Shown piece by piece: positions 1 to 5,490 of a DNA stretch of 5,847 nt. Source of the DNA: Oxalobacteraceae bacterium. Lineage in GTDB: Bacteria; Pseudomonadota; Gammaproteobacteria; Burkholderiales; Burkholderiaceae_D. Both the position numbers and the translations under genes were made by a program. The notes below the pieces were generated by a model. It was not told the DNA's origin. It did no database searches and saw only the letters and a program-made list of their open reading frames with translations. The stretch's first letter is position 1. Each line of letters begins with the position of its first letter. The DNA is taken from contig JAIXQV010000207.1 of NCBI GenBank assembly GCA_027485535.1, positions 1 through 5,847 on the forward strand, read 5' to 3'.

Positions 1-809
1 AGTGCGGCGGCGAAAGTCACCTCGGCGATCTGGCGCATCAGGATGGGTTGTCCGCCCTTGGATGTCAGTGCCAAGTTCTTCAAGTCATCGAGGCGCGAGG
101 TGCGACCGAGGTTGCGGATCAGGTACTCGCGGCCGTTCAGCTCCAGAAAGCCGCCCGAGGTGTTGGACGAGTAGCCCTTCAGCGCGCCCTCCAGCTGTTC
201 ATGCGTGATGCCCAGCTCGGCCATGCGCGTGGTGTTTGGCTGAACCTGGAACTGCCGCACCTCGCCGCCGATGGGGATGACCTGCGCGACGCCAGGCACC
301 GAAAGCAGCCGAGGGCGCAACACCCAGTCGGCGTACTCGCGCACGGCCATCGGGCTGATCTTGCTCGGATCGACCGGAATTGCGATCTGCATGATCTCGC
401 CCATGATCGAGCTGATCGGGCCCATGCGCGGCACCACGCCTTCTGCAATGCCTTCCTCCATTGACGACAGCCGCTCCGACACCAACTGCCGGGCACGGAA
501 GATGTCCGTGCTCCAGTCGAAGGTGACGTAAAGGAAGGACAAGCCGGCTGACGAGGTTGAGCGCACGCTCTCCACGCCGGGCAGACCGTTCATGGTCGTC
601 TCCAGCGGGAAGGTGATGAGCTGCTCCACCTCCTCGGCGGCCATGCCACCCGCTTCGGTCATGATCGTGACGGTTGGCTTGTTGAGGTCCGGGAACACGT
701 CCACCGGAGTGCGCGAGAGCGTGAACGCGCCGTAGGCCATCAGAACGACGCTGGCGATGATCACCAGCAGCCTGTTCGTTAGGCTGTTATCGAGTAGCCA
801 CTTGAACAT
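1..809 (-). CDS. czcA: CzcA/CusA-type heavy-metal efflux RND pump, N-terminal part (3' end outside window)
   Basis: This is the inner-membrane proton-driven pump of a tripartite heavy-metal efflux (HME-RND) complex. Only the first 269 codons are present; the family is usually about 1,030-1,070 residues. The reading frame is open from the ATG at 809 to the left edge. Visible features are a first transmembrane helix at about residues 13-31, the family motif TPVDVFPDLNKP at 34-45, and porter-domain hallmarks such as FPLETTMNGLPGVESVRS (67-84), GVVPRMGPISS (124-134) and RPRLLSVPGVAQVIPIGGEV (165-184). The TM4 proton-relay and substrate-signature region is not in the window, so the metal cannot be assigned. 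The start is supported by AAAGGGG 7 nt upstream; the preceding adaptor gene ends 12 nt before it, which indicates an operon. Third-position GC is clearly higher than in the adjacent adaptor gene. The family call is secure; the symbol czcA rests on context and could equally be cusA- or nccA-like. Confidence 0.93.
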   Translation of the reverse strand, partial: MFKWLLDNSLTNRLLVIIASVVLMAYGAFTLSRTPVDVFPDLNKPTVTIMTEAGGMAAEEVEQLITFPLETTMNGLPGVESVRSTSSAGLSFLYVTFDWSTDIFRARQLVSERLSSMEEGIAEGVVPRMGPISSIMGEIMQIAIPVDPSKISPMAVREYADWVLRPRLLSVPGVAQVIPIGGEVRQFQVQPNTTRMAELGITHEQLEGALKGYSSNTSGGFLELNGREYLIRNLGRTSRLDDLKNLALTSKGGQPILMRQIAEVTFAAA

Positions 810-816
810 ATCGTGA

Positions 817-823
817 CCCCTTT
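817..823 (-). promoter_or_regulatory. Ribosome binding site of czcA, fused to the czcB stop codon
   Basis: On the minus strand AAAGGGG lies 7 nt before the czcA ATG. Its first bases are also the last bases of the TAA stop codon of czcB (822-824). This fits termination-reinitiation coupling of pump and adaptor translation. The coupling is inferred; the overlap is seen. Confidence 0.7.
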
Positions 824-1952
824 AACGTACTTGATTGATGAGCGTGGCACCCTGGGTCGCCACACGATCGCCAGACTTCAAGCCCGAGATCACCGTGACA
901 CGCGCGCCATCGAGGGGCTCAAACGTCACCGTGCGTGGTTCAAACTGCTCAGGTGCCGACTTGACCCAGACCACGTTCTGGTTGGTCGCGTTTTTCATCA
1001 GCGCCGATTGGGGAACCGCAATGCCTTGCGTCTTTTGCTTGGACTGCACATAGACCTTGACCGGCTGTCCAACGGCCAAGCCCAGCTGCTCCGGGCTTTG
1101 CACCTGGAAGTTCAGCGGCAGCGCTTGTTCCCGCAAATTCCGCGCTGCACCGATAAATAACAGTGGCGTTCGCTGTTCACCGACAGCCAACGTAGCACCG
1201 CCGATATTGTTGGCCAGAGCGCTATCAAAAGCCAAGGCTTCGATGCGCAGGCGCTTCGGATCGACGATTTCAAAAATCAATTCACGTGTGTCCACCACTT
1301 GGCCTGCCACGACATGCGCCGAGGCAATCACGCCAGAAACGGGTGCTACCAGTGCTTCCTTGCTGCTGAGGCCACCACTTACGGCTGTTATGCGCTCGGT
1401 CAAACTGAACACTTCACTTTCAGCCGCTTCTACTTCCTTGCGCGGCACTGTGTCCGACAACTCGCGCAAACGTGTCAAACGCTTTTCGGCCAGCGCTTTG
1501 GCTGCGCGAAACTCGGCCAATTGAGCGGACTGGCTGGACCGCTCCAGTGGGGCAACCCCGTTGATTACGTAGGCCAGAACCTGTCCCTTTTTCACGACCT
1601 GACCGGCGTTGGGAAGGCCATTAGGGCCAGGTTCAATGCGTCCGGCGTTGATGGGCTGGACTTTGCCCCCCGCGTTGGGATCCATCAGCACCTGACCATT
1701 GAGTTCAAAGGCGCGTGGCAGTTCGGCGGTTTCGACCACCAGCGTGCGCACATTGAGTTGGCGTTGGGCTGGCTTGGGCAAAAACACGCTGCCATCGGCC
1801 ATGCGCTGTGGGCCATTGGCATTGGCCATCGCAGGCGCTGGGCCATGGTCATGACCTTCGCCCGCGTATGTAGGCATTGCAGCACCTGCAAGGGTCACAG
1901 CCGTGGCCAGTGCCATCCAGTGGCGTGTTTTTTGAGTGTTGATTTTTTTCAT
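822..1952 (-). CDS. czcB: CzcB-type periplasmic adaptor (membrane fusion protein) of HME-RND efflux
   Basis: This is the periplasmic adaptor linking the RND pump to the outer-membrane channel, 376 residues, a usual length for the family. A signal peptide covers about residues 1-30 (likely cleavage after TYA), followed at once by a histidine motif, GHDHG at 33-37, plausibly a metal ligand site. A family-like segment GPQRMADGSVFLPKPAQR spans 47-64. The first lipoyl half is about 95-130 (INAGRIEPGPNGLPNAGQVVKKG), an alpha-helical hairpin about 137-192, the second lipoyl half about 198-228 (LVAPVSGVIASAHVVAGQVV), a beta-barrel about 230-305 and a membrane-proximal domain about 308-376 (GLKSGDRVATQGA near the end). 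The ATG at 1952 has AAGGAG 8 nt upstream. The gene starts 12 nt after the upstream gene's stop and ends 12 nt before czcA. It has no downstream CusF-like domain. The substrate is not determined. Confidence 0.94.
   Translation of the reverse strand: MKKINTQKTRHWMALATAVTLAGAAMPTYAGEGHDHGPAPAMANANGPQRMADGSVFLPKPAQRQLNVRTLVVETAELPRAFELNGQVLMDPNAGGKVQPINAGRIEPGPNGLPNAGQVVKKGQVLAYVINGVAPLERSSQSAQLAEFRAAKALAEKRLTRLRELSDTVPRKEVEAAESEVFSLTERITAVSGGLSSKEALVAPVSGVIASAHVVAGQVVDTRELIFEIVDPKRLRIEALAFDSALANNIGGATLAVGEQRTPLLFIGAARNLREQALPLNFQVQSPEQLGLAVGQPVKVYVQSKQKTQGIAVPQSALMKNATNQNVVWVKSAPEQFEPRTVTFEPLDGARVTVISGLKSGDRVATQGATLINQVR
1842..1856. repeat. 15-bp direct repeat encoding GHDHG (copy 2)
   Basis: This is the second copy of the repeat at 2406-2420, here within czcB codons 33-37. 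All five codons are the same as in the other copy, although four of the five residue positions (both Gly, both His and also Asp) allow synonymous codons. Confidence 0.75.
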
Positions 1953-1960
1953 GCTGATGG

Positions 1961-1966
1961 CTCCTT
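1961..1966 (-). promoter_or_regulatory. Ribosome binding site of czcB, overlapping the stop of the upstream gene
   Basis: AAGGAG sits 8 nt before the czcB ATG and shares two bases with the TAA stop codon (1965-1967) of the GHDHG membrane protein gene. The arrangement matches the czcB/czcA junction, including the 12-nt gap. Confidence 0.7.
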
Positions 1967-2501
1967 AAGCCGTACGAGTTTGTTGACGAATGCGGACGAT
2001 CGCGCCCAGAGCGATCAGGGCAAATAAACCCGCGCCGGTCCACAGGGCGATGCCTTTCCAAGAAGAACCATGGCTGGGCTCCTCTTCGTCTTCGTGTAAA
2101 TCGAGCTCGGCAGCGAGCAAGTCGTTCAATTCACCGGCCTGAATGGTGGCGGTGATGGCAATGACGCCAGGCTTGAGCGTGTCCTTGAGGATGACTTCGT
2201 ATTCACCCACGCCATGTTTCTCGGCTTTGTATTTGCTGCCTTCAATATCAATGTCAATTTGGGCATCATTGACGGGACTGTTGTCTTTAAAACGGTCCAG
2301 GTAAATCGTCAACTGTTTGCCATCGACGATGCCGACCATTTCCAGATCCTCTGAAACTGCCACGAAACGCGGCAGTGCTGTGCCCTGCGCTTGTGGCGCA
2401 GCTTCGCCATGGTCATGACCGGGGCCAGCCATAACCAGGGTACTGAGCAGTGTGAATATCAGCGCCATAAGGGCGGCGGCGGTTGAATGAATGAGTTTCA
2501 T
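1965..2501 (-). CDS. Periplasmic GHDHG protein with C-terminal membrane anchor, accessory to RND metal efflux (function unknown)
   Basis: The product has 178 residues. A hydrophobic signal peptide spans about 1-25 (cleavage near VMA-GP), immediately followed by GHDHG at 28-32. Residues about 45-125 form a predicted all-beta stretch (FVAVSEDLEMVGIVDGKQL, DIDIEGSKYKAEKH, GEYEVIL, GVIAITATI) resembling a small Ig-like or FixH/CopC-like fold. An acidic and His segment follows at 132-144 (ELDLHEDEEEPSH), then one transmembrane helix at about 150-170 and a basic tail (RIRQQTR). The predicted topology is a periplasmic domain tethered to the inner membrane with a cytoplasmic tail. I recall similar proteins beside CzcB-like adaptors in other proteobacteria, but I cannot search. 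The start at 2501 is chosen for AAGGAA 4 nt upstream; a longer GTG start at 2537 would overlap czcC and spoil the signal peptide. A role as metal chaperone or sensor for the adaptor is inference. Confidence 0.88.
   Translation of the reverse strand: MKLIHSTAAALMALIFTLLSTLVMAGPGHDHGEAAPQAQGTALPRFVAVSEDLEMVGIVDGKQLTIYLDRFKDNSPVNDAQIDIDIEGSKYKAEKHGVGEYEVILKDTLKPGVIAITATIQAGELNDLLAAELDLHEDEEEPSHGSSWKGIALWTGAGLFALIALGAIVRIRQQTRTA
2406..2420. repeat. 15-bp direct repeat encoding GHDHG (copy 1)
   Basis: The plus-strand sequence gccatggtcatgacc occurs here and again at 1842-1856. On the minus strand both copies encode GHDHG with identical codons, just after the signal peptides of two consecutive genes. 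It is a coding repeat, not a mobile element. Confidence 0.75.
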
Positions 2502-2533
2502 GGTGTTCCTTGAATTTTTGAGGGGTGTCAGCA

Positions 2534-3802
2534 TCACTCAGGCAGCAAGCCCAAGGACTGCCGCCATGCCGAAATGGCGCTTGCTAGGTCAATTTGGCTG
2601 CGAGCGGCTTGTCGAGTAGCTTCCGTGGCCTCGGCCTCAACCCGCAAGCGGGTGGGCAGATCCGTCTCGCCCAGCCTGAACGACTTGTCGACAAAGCCCC
2701 TTGACTCGTTGGCCAGCTTGGCTCGTCGCTGCGCGGCGTCGAGTTGGGTGCGTGCGGCATCTAGGCGAGAGGCAGCGCCTCGTTGATCAGCTTGGATTCG
2801 GTCCCTCTCTAGGATCAGCCTTGACTGCACTTCTATCGCTTCGGCTTGTGCTGTCGCGATACGGGCGTCATGCCTGGGGCCTGCACCAAAGGGCACGCGA
2901 ATTCCAACCAAGACAGTCTGGCCGTACCGCTCTCCAAAAGCCCCACGTCCACGGGTGGTTGCCACCGTGAGTTCGGGGTTAGATCGTTTCTGGGTGCTGA
3001 TCAGCTGAGCCGTACGTTCGGCCATAGTGATTCGGTCTTCCAATTCAGCCAGTAATGGATGGCCAATTGACGCACCCGAACTTGGGGTCGGCTCACCTGC
3101 TGCGTTGACTGTCAAGTCAGGCGGAGCCATCTTGCCAGTCAGCGCCATCACTTGTGCCAAAGCTGAGGCAGATGCAGCTTGAGCTTGGGCGGCTTGCGCT
3201 TGGGCCGCAGCCACAGCGCCTTCGGCTTGATGCTGGTCTGACTTGGCCAGATCGCCCGCGTTGGTTCGATTGGCGACATCAGCAGCCAGCCGTTGTGCAT
3301 TGATCAGTTGTTCGCTCGCCAGTTCAGTATCGACGCGAGCTCGCAGCCAGCCCCACCAAGCATCCCTTACGGAAGAAGCAAGCCGCAGTTGTGAGGCGAG
3401 CAGCGTGCGCTCAACTGACGAGATTTCAGCTTGAGCCAGATCGGCACTGGCCGTGAGTTGCCCAGGTAGCCAAATGGGAACGGCGATACCCACCTCGGCT
3501 TCCCGAGCACCGCTGTTACCGCTCATCCGGTCTGATCGCTGACTGATCTCCAGCGAGGGCGGCTCGGGTGACAGCATCGAAGCAGCTTTGGCTTGGGCCT
3601 GCGCGGCGTCGCGACGCGATTGAAGCGCATGCACCTCGGGCTGCCGTTGCCATGCTGTATCGAAAACATCTTTCAAGGACACCGATCCACTCAACGCTCC
3701 AGCGGATGTGCCTTGAGCTTGGGCCGTCAGCACCAAGCCACTCAGGGTCATGACCGACAGCACGAAACGAATCGGTGTCGATCTTTTTTTGTTCGAATTC
3801 AT
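2534..3802 (-). CDS. czcC: CzcC-type outer-membrane efflux channel (TolC family)
   Basis: This is the outer-membrane channel of the RND complex, 422 residues, normal for CzcC-like TolC proteins. A signal peptide covers about 1-29 (cleavage after AQA); no lipobox cysteine is visible, so it is probably not lipid-anchored. The TolC-fold internal duplication is evident: VGIAVPIWLPGQLTASADLA (about 104-123) matches VGIRVPFGAGPRHDARIATA (about 299-318), each being a beta-strand region followed by a long helix. Long Ala/Gln-rich helices, for example AAAQAQAAQAQAASASA at 198-214, form the periplasmic barrel. The start at 3802 is chosen because GGAGA lies 6 nt upstream and the signal peptide then begins MNSNKK. 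A GTG at 3883 would add 27 residues with no binding site and no hydrophobic logic. It lies 32 nt upstream of the GHDHG gene. Its binding site is inside a hairpin (see separate entry). Confidence 0.92.
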   Translation of the reverse strand: MNSNKKRSTPIRFVLSVMTLSGLVLTAQAQGTSAGALSGSVSLKDVFDTAWQRQPEVHALQSRRDAAQAQAKAASMLSPEPPSLEISQRSDRMSGNSGAREAEVGIAVPIWLPGQLTASADLAQAEISSVERTLLASQLRLASSVRDAWWGWLRARVDTELASEQLINAQRLAADVANRTNAGDLAKSDQHQAEGAVAAAQAQAAQAQAASASALAQVMALTGKMAPPDLTVNAAGEPTPSSGASIGHPLLAELEDRITMAERTAQLISTQKRSNPELTVATTRGRGAFGERYGQTVLVGIRVPFGAGPRHDARIATAQAEAIEVQSRLILERDRIQADQRGAASRLDAARTQLDAAQRRAKLANESRGFVDKSFRLGETDLPTRLRVEAEATEATRQAARSQIDLASAISAWRQSLGLLPE

Positions 3803-3804
3803 AA

Positions 3805-3840
3805 CTAATCTCCAATGGTGAAAACATCCAAGGAGATCAG
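3805..3840 (-). promoter_or_regulatory. Hairpin in the czcC leader that pairs with its Shine-Dalgarno sequence
   Basis: In the minus-strand transcript CUGAUCUCC (3840-3832) can pair with GGAGAUUAG (3813-3805), giving nine consecutive pairs (eight Watson-Crick and one G-U) around an 18-nt loop. Within the loop UGG and CCA could add three more pairs. The 3' arm contains the GGAGA ribosome binding site of czcC, which begins at 3802. The pairing is seen; a regulatory role, for example to set the CzcC:CzcBA ratio or respond to a ligand, is inference. It could also act at DNA level as an operator. Confidence 0.5.
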
Positions 3841-3954
3841 CGAGCAGCGACAACACGTCTCTAGGCGATGACACACAACACACAAAGCGTCATGATCACC
3901 CGCACACAGGGGATTCGATAAGAGGAAGAGGTAAGGAAACCCGAGGCTCGCCGA

Positions 3955-4308
3955 TCAGGCAAGCACGGGCCATTTAGGCCGTTCAGGACGTTCTCTTGAA
4001 AGCGGAGAAGGAAAGGCCTGAAGGTGAAGTGGGTGATTGTTAGAGGTCGCTACTGTAGTCGGACTCATATCGCTGGTCAGAGCAGCTGTACAACCCATAT
4101 GACAAGTGGCACAGTCATGGTCCATGCCTGCGGATTGAGAAGAATTTTTGTGGGTCTCTTGGTGGTCATCTGACGCATTTACATGGCTATGGTGACCCGG
4201 ATGCTCAACAGTTTCAACAGTTTCGTGCTGGCAATAGCTAGCAATTGCTGCCCAGCTGAACTGCAAGGGCAACAACACCAGCAAAAAAATAGCCAGGTAC
4301 CGTTTCAT
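3955..4308 (-). CDS. czcI: CzcI-like small periplasmic metal-resistance protein
   Basis: The protein has 117 residues, similar to CzcI of Cupriavidus metallidurans, which precedes czcCBA there and is thought to act in regulation. A signal peptide covers about 1-20 (MKRYLAIFLLVLLPLQFSWA), followed by SYCQHE (24-29), a feature I recall in CzcI proteins. The mature part is rich in potential ligands: HPGHHSH at 37-42, further His at 49, 53 and 64, then a CATCHMGC cluster at 66-73 (C66, C69, H70, C73), and His at 92 and 95. The product is probably a soluble periplasmic protein. The gene reads toward czcC, 152 bp away. No clear ribosome binding site precedes the ATG, but a promoter ends 7 nt before it, so a leaderless message is possible. 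An upstream in-frame stop excludes a longer protein from a usual start. The metal and mechanism are unknown. Confidence 0.85.
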   Translation of the reverse strand: MKRYLAIFLLVLLPLQFSWAAIASYCQHETVETVEHPGHHSHVNASDDHQETHKNSSQSAGMDHDCATCHMGCTAALTSDMSPTTVATSNNHPLHLQAFPSPLSRERPERPKWPVLA

Positions 4309-4315
4309 GTGATCG

Positions 4316-4344
4316 ATTGTAATGACTTAAATTTTCAAGGTCAC
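4316..4344 (-). promoter_or_regulatory. Candidate sigma-70 promoter directly upstream of czcI
   Basis: On the minus strand GTGACC (4344-4339; four of six matches to TTGACA) and TACAAT (4321-4316; five of six matches to TATAAT) are separated by exactly 17 bp. Transcription would begin about 7 nt downstream of the -10 box, at or next to the A of the czcI ATG (4308). This agrees with the absence of a Shine-Dalgarno sequence. It is a prediction from motif and spacing only. Confidence 0.5.
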
Positions 4345-4425
4345 CGAATGTGCGTTTGTCCTCGAAGAGCTTGAGGTCAATGAAGGGGAACTCTGATTCT
4401 TAGCAAGCCTTGAGCGTCAGCTATT

Positions 4426-4797
4426 TCAACGGCCGCGTGCCCGGGCTATCAGCTCAGCCAGTTCGGGACGCACAGGCAACGGCTCTAAGGCGCTGACCGT
4501 AGACCGCCCCGGGTTGCCTAACGGCAGACGCCCGCTTAGGTGGCCCAATGGCACCAACGCCAGGCGAAACAACTGTCCCACTGCCTCAGACCAGCCGCGT
4601 GTGCGTATGGACAAGTTAAACATTTGTGCGTGGGTCTGCAAGTGTGGCCTGATGTGCAACTGTCCCACGACATGGGCCGCTTCCAGATAAAGCCAAGCTT
4701 GATCCACGGAGACTGCGGTTTTTGCGCTCTGGATCAGTTGGGCGTGGGCGGTGCTGTCAAATGGGCGATTGCCCGATGGCTCAGTGGACGTGGCCAT
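4426..4797 (-). CDS. DUF3703 family protein, partner of the CDF transporter
   Basis: The product has 123 residues, is soluble, and carries no signal peptide or membrane helix. It resembles the DUF3703 family, which I recall as a small protein often encoded beside metal-efflux genes in proteobacteria; its function is unknown. The recognisable core is WLYLEAAHVVGQLHIRPHLQ (35-54), continuing to THAQM and then a GWSEAVGQLFRLALVPLGHL segment and a conserved-looking PLGNPGRSTVSALEPLPV stretch near the C-terminus. Several histidines (42, 48, 52, 56) are spaced along what is likely a helical hairpin, and could bind metal, but that is inference. The start at 4797 has AAGGAAG 6 nt upstream; an upstream start at 4863 would lengthen the overlap with the transporter and lacks support. 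The gene overlaps the 3' end of the CDF gene by 17 nt, so co-translation is likely. Confidence 0.8.
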   Translation of the reverse strand: MATSTEPSGNRPFDSTAHAQLIQSAKTAVSVDQAWLYLEAAHVVGQLHIRPHLQTHAQMFNLSIRTRGWSEAVGQLFRLALVPLGHLSGRLPLGNPGRSTVSALEPLPVRPELAELIARARGR

Positions 4798-5437
4798 GGT
4801 GGTCTTCCTTGGCAATCTCTTCGCCCAGTTCCCCGCGCGCCTGCTGCAGCACAGTCCAGCCACCGTGCAACGCGAGCACCGCCATCAGGCTAGCTACCGC
4901 AAGATCGGGCCAGGCCGAGCCGGTACCAAACACGCCCAAGGCCGCGATGAACACGGCACTGTTGCCGATAGCGTCGTTGCGAGAGCACAGCCACACGCTT
5001 CGCATGTTGGCATCCCCTTCGCGGAAGGCGTAGAGCATCCATGCCACCGTGATGTTGGCCATCAGCGCCAGGAGGGCTATCGTACCCATGGTGGTGGCCA
5101 GAGGCACGCCGCCGTTCCACACCGACCACAGTGCTGCACCCAGCACATACAGGCCAAAACCCATCATGCTCACGGCTTTGAGCATGGCTGCGCGCGCTCG
5201 CCATGCCAGCGCCGAAGCCAACACTGCGAGCGACACGGCGTAGTTCATTGCATCGCCAGCAAAATCGACCGCGTCGGCCAGCAAAGAAAGTGACCCAGAC
5301 TGAACGCCAGCAACGATTTCGACCAGGAACATCGCGGCATTGACCACGAGGGCGATCCAGAGGATCTTGCGGTAACGGGCCAGGTTGACAATGGCATCAA
5401 GTTTTGGTGTGTCGTGGTCACAGCAGTGGGCAGACAT
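4781..5437 (-). CDS. CDF-family cation efflux transporter lacking the C-terminal domain
   Basis: This inner-membrane cation/proton antiporter (Cation Diffusion Facilitator, PF01545-like) exports divalent metals from cytoplasm to periplasm. The protein has 218 residues, against about 290-320 for typical members. About six helices are visible: roughly 25-45, 49-75, 85-105, 112-138, 150-172 and 176-197. The metal site in TM2 reads LLADAVDFAGD, with D58 and D62 as DxxxD, and that in TM5 reads CSRNDAIGN, where C151 occupies the usual His position of HxxxD and D155 the Asp. Only about 20 residues follow TM6, ending in DHHGHVH, so the usual cytoplasmic C-terminal domain is missing. The N-terminus has a CCDHD possible metal motif at 5-9. 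The start at 5437 is chosen for GAAAGGAA 5 nt upstream; a start at 5461 would consume this site. It is divergent from the MerR gene and probably controlled by it. Confidence 0.88.
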   Translation of the reverse strand: MSAHCCDHDTPKLDAIVNLARYRKILWIALVVNAAMFLVEIVAGVQSGSLSLLADAVDFAGDAMNYAVSLAVLASALAWRARAAMLKAVSMMGFGLYVLGAALWSVWNGGVPLATTMGTIALLALMANITVAWMLYAFREGDANMRSVWLCSRNDAIGNSAVFIAALGVFGTGSAWPDLAVASLMAVLALHGGWTVLQQARGELGEEIAKEDHHGHVH

Positions 5438-5442
5438 GGGTG

Positions 5443-5450
5443 TTCCTTTC
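5443..5450 (-). promoter_or_regulatory. Ribosome binding site that fixes the CDF transporter start
   Basis: GAAAGGAA on the minus strand lies 5 nt before the ATG at 5437. The alternative in-frame ATG at 5461 is upstream of it, is immediately downstream of the -10 box and has no binding site, so the shorter protein is preferred. Confidence 0.75.
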
Positions 5451-5459
5451 AATATTTGC

Positions 5460-5490
5460 ATTGGAAACCCTGGAGCCGCTACAGTGTCAA
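5460..5490 (-). promoter_or_regulatory. MerR-type promoter and operator of the CDF transporter unit
   Basis: On the minus strand a perfect -35 box TTGACA (5490-5485) and a -10 box TCCAAT (5465-5460) are separated by 19 bp, longer than the standard 17, which is the hallmark of MerR-activated promoters. Between them, centred on 5477, is a dyad spanning 5467-5487 whose core arms are CTGTAGC and GCTCCAG around a central G (one mismatch inside the arms), extended by AC and GT at the ends. It resembles the known zntA and pbrA/cadA operators. The adjacent regulator is the expected ligand. The location and spacing are seen; the regulation is inferred from family knowledge. Confidence 0.85.

Noticed and set aside
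48..464. Plus-strand open frame of 138 codons at the left end
   Set aside because: It is antisense to czcA, whose frame is open throughout and matches the RND family from residue 1 to the edge. The plus-strand frame has no coherent motif.
1299..2027. Long plus-strand open frame of 242 codons
   Set aside because: It lies antisense to czcB and the end of the GHDHG gene, both of which have clear family features. Its translation shows no recognisable domain, and it is a codon-bias shadow.
2502..2537. Longer GHDHG protein starting at 2537 and overlapping the czcC stop
   Set aside because: The extra 12 residues put charged and polar residues before the signal peptide, and the site AAGGAA before 2501 would lie within the gene.
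3160..3215. Repetitive gcttgggc/gcttgagc tract as a DNA repeat
   Set aside because: It encodes the Ala/Gln-rich helix of the TolC-family protein, and the low complexity is explained by protein composition.
3803..3883. Longer czcC starting at a GTG at 3883
   Set aside because: It has no Shine-Dalgarno sequence, and the extra 27 residues would precede a good signal peptide. The ATG at 3802 has GGAGA 6 nt upstream.
3866..3895. Inverted repeat ATGAC / GTCAT in the czcI-czcC gap as an operator
   Set aside because: The arms are only 5 bp with a GT-rich spacer. This is too short to separate from chance.
3925..3957. Terminator after czcI
   Set aside because: The GC-rich CGAGCCTCG segment gives only a 1-nt loop and is not followed by a real T tract on the transcribed strand.
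2502..5450. Shared AAGGAACACC leader before the GHDHG gene and the CDF gene
   Set aside because: It is a ten-base match centred on the Shine-Dalgarno sequence, so coincidence is the simplest explanation.
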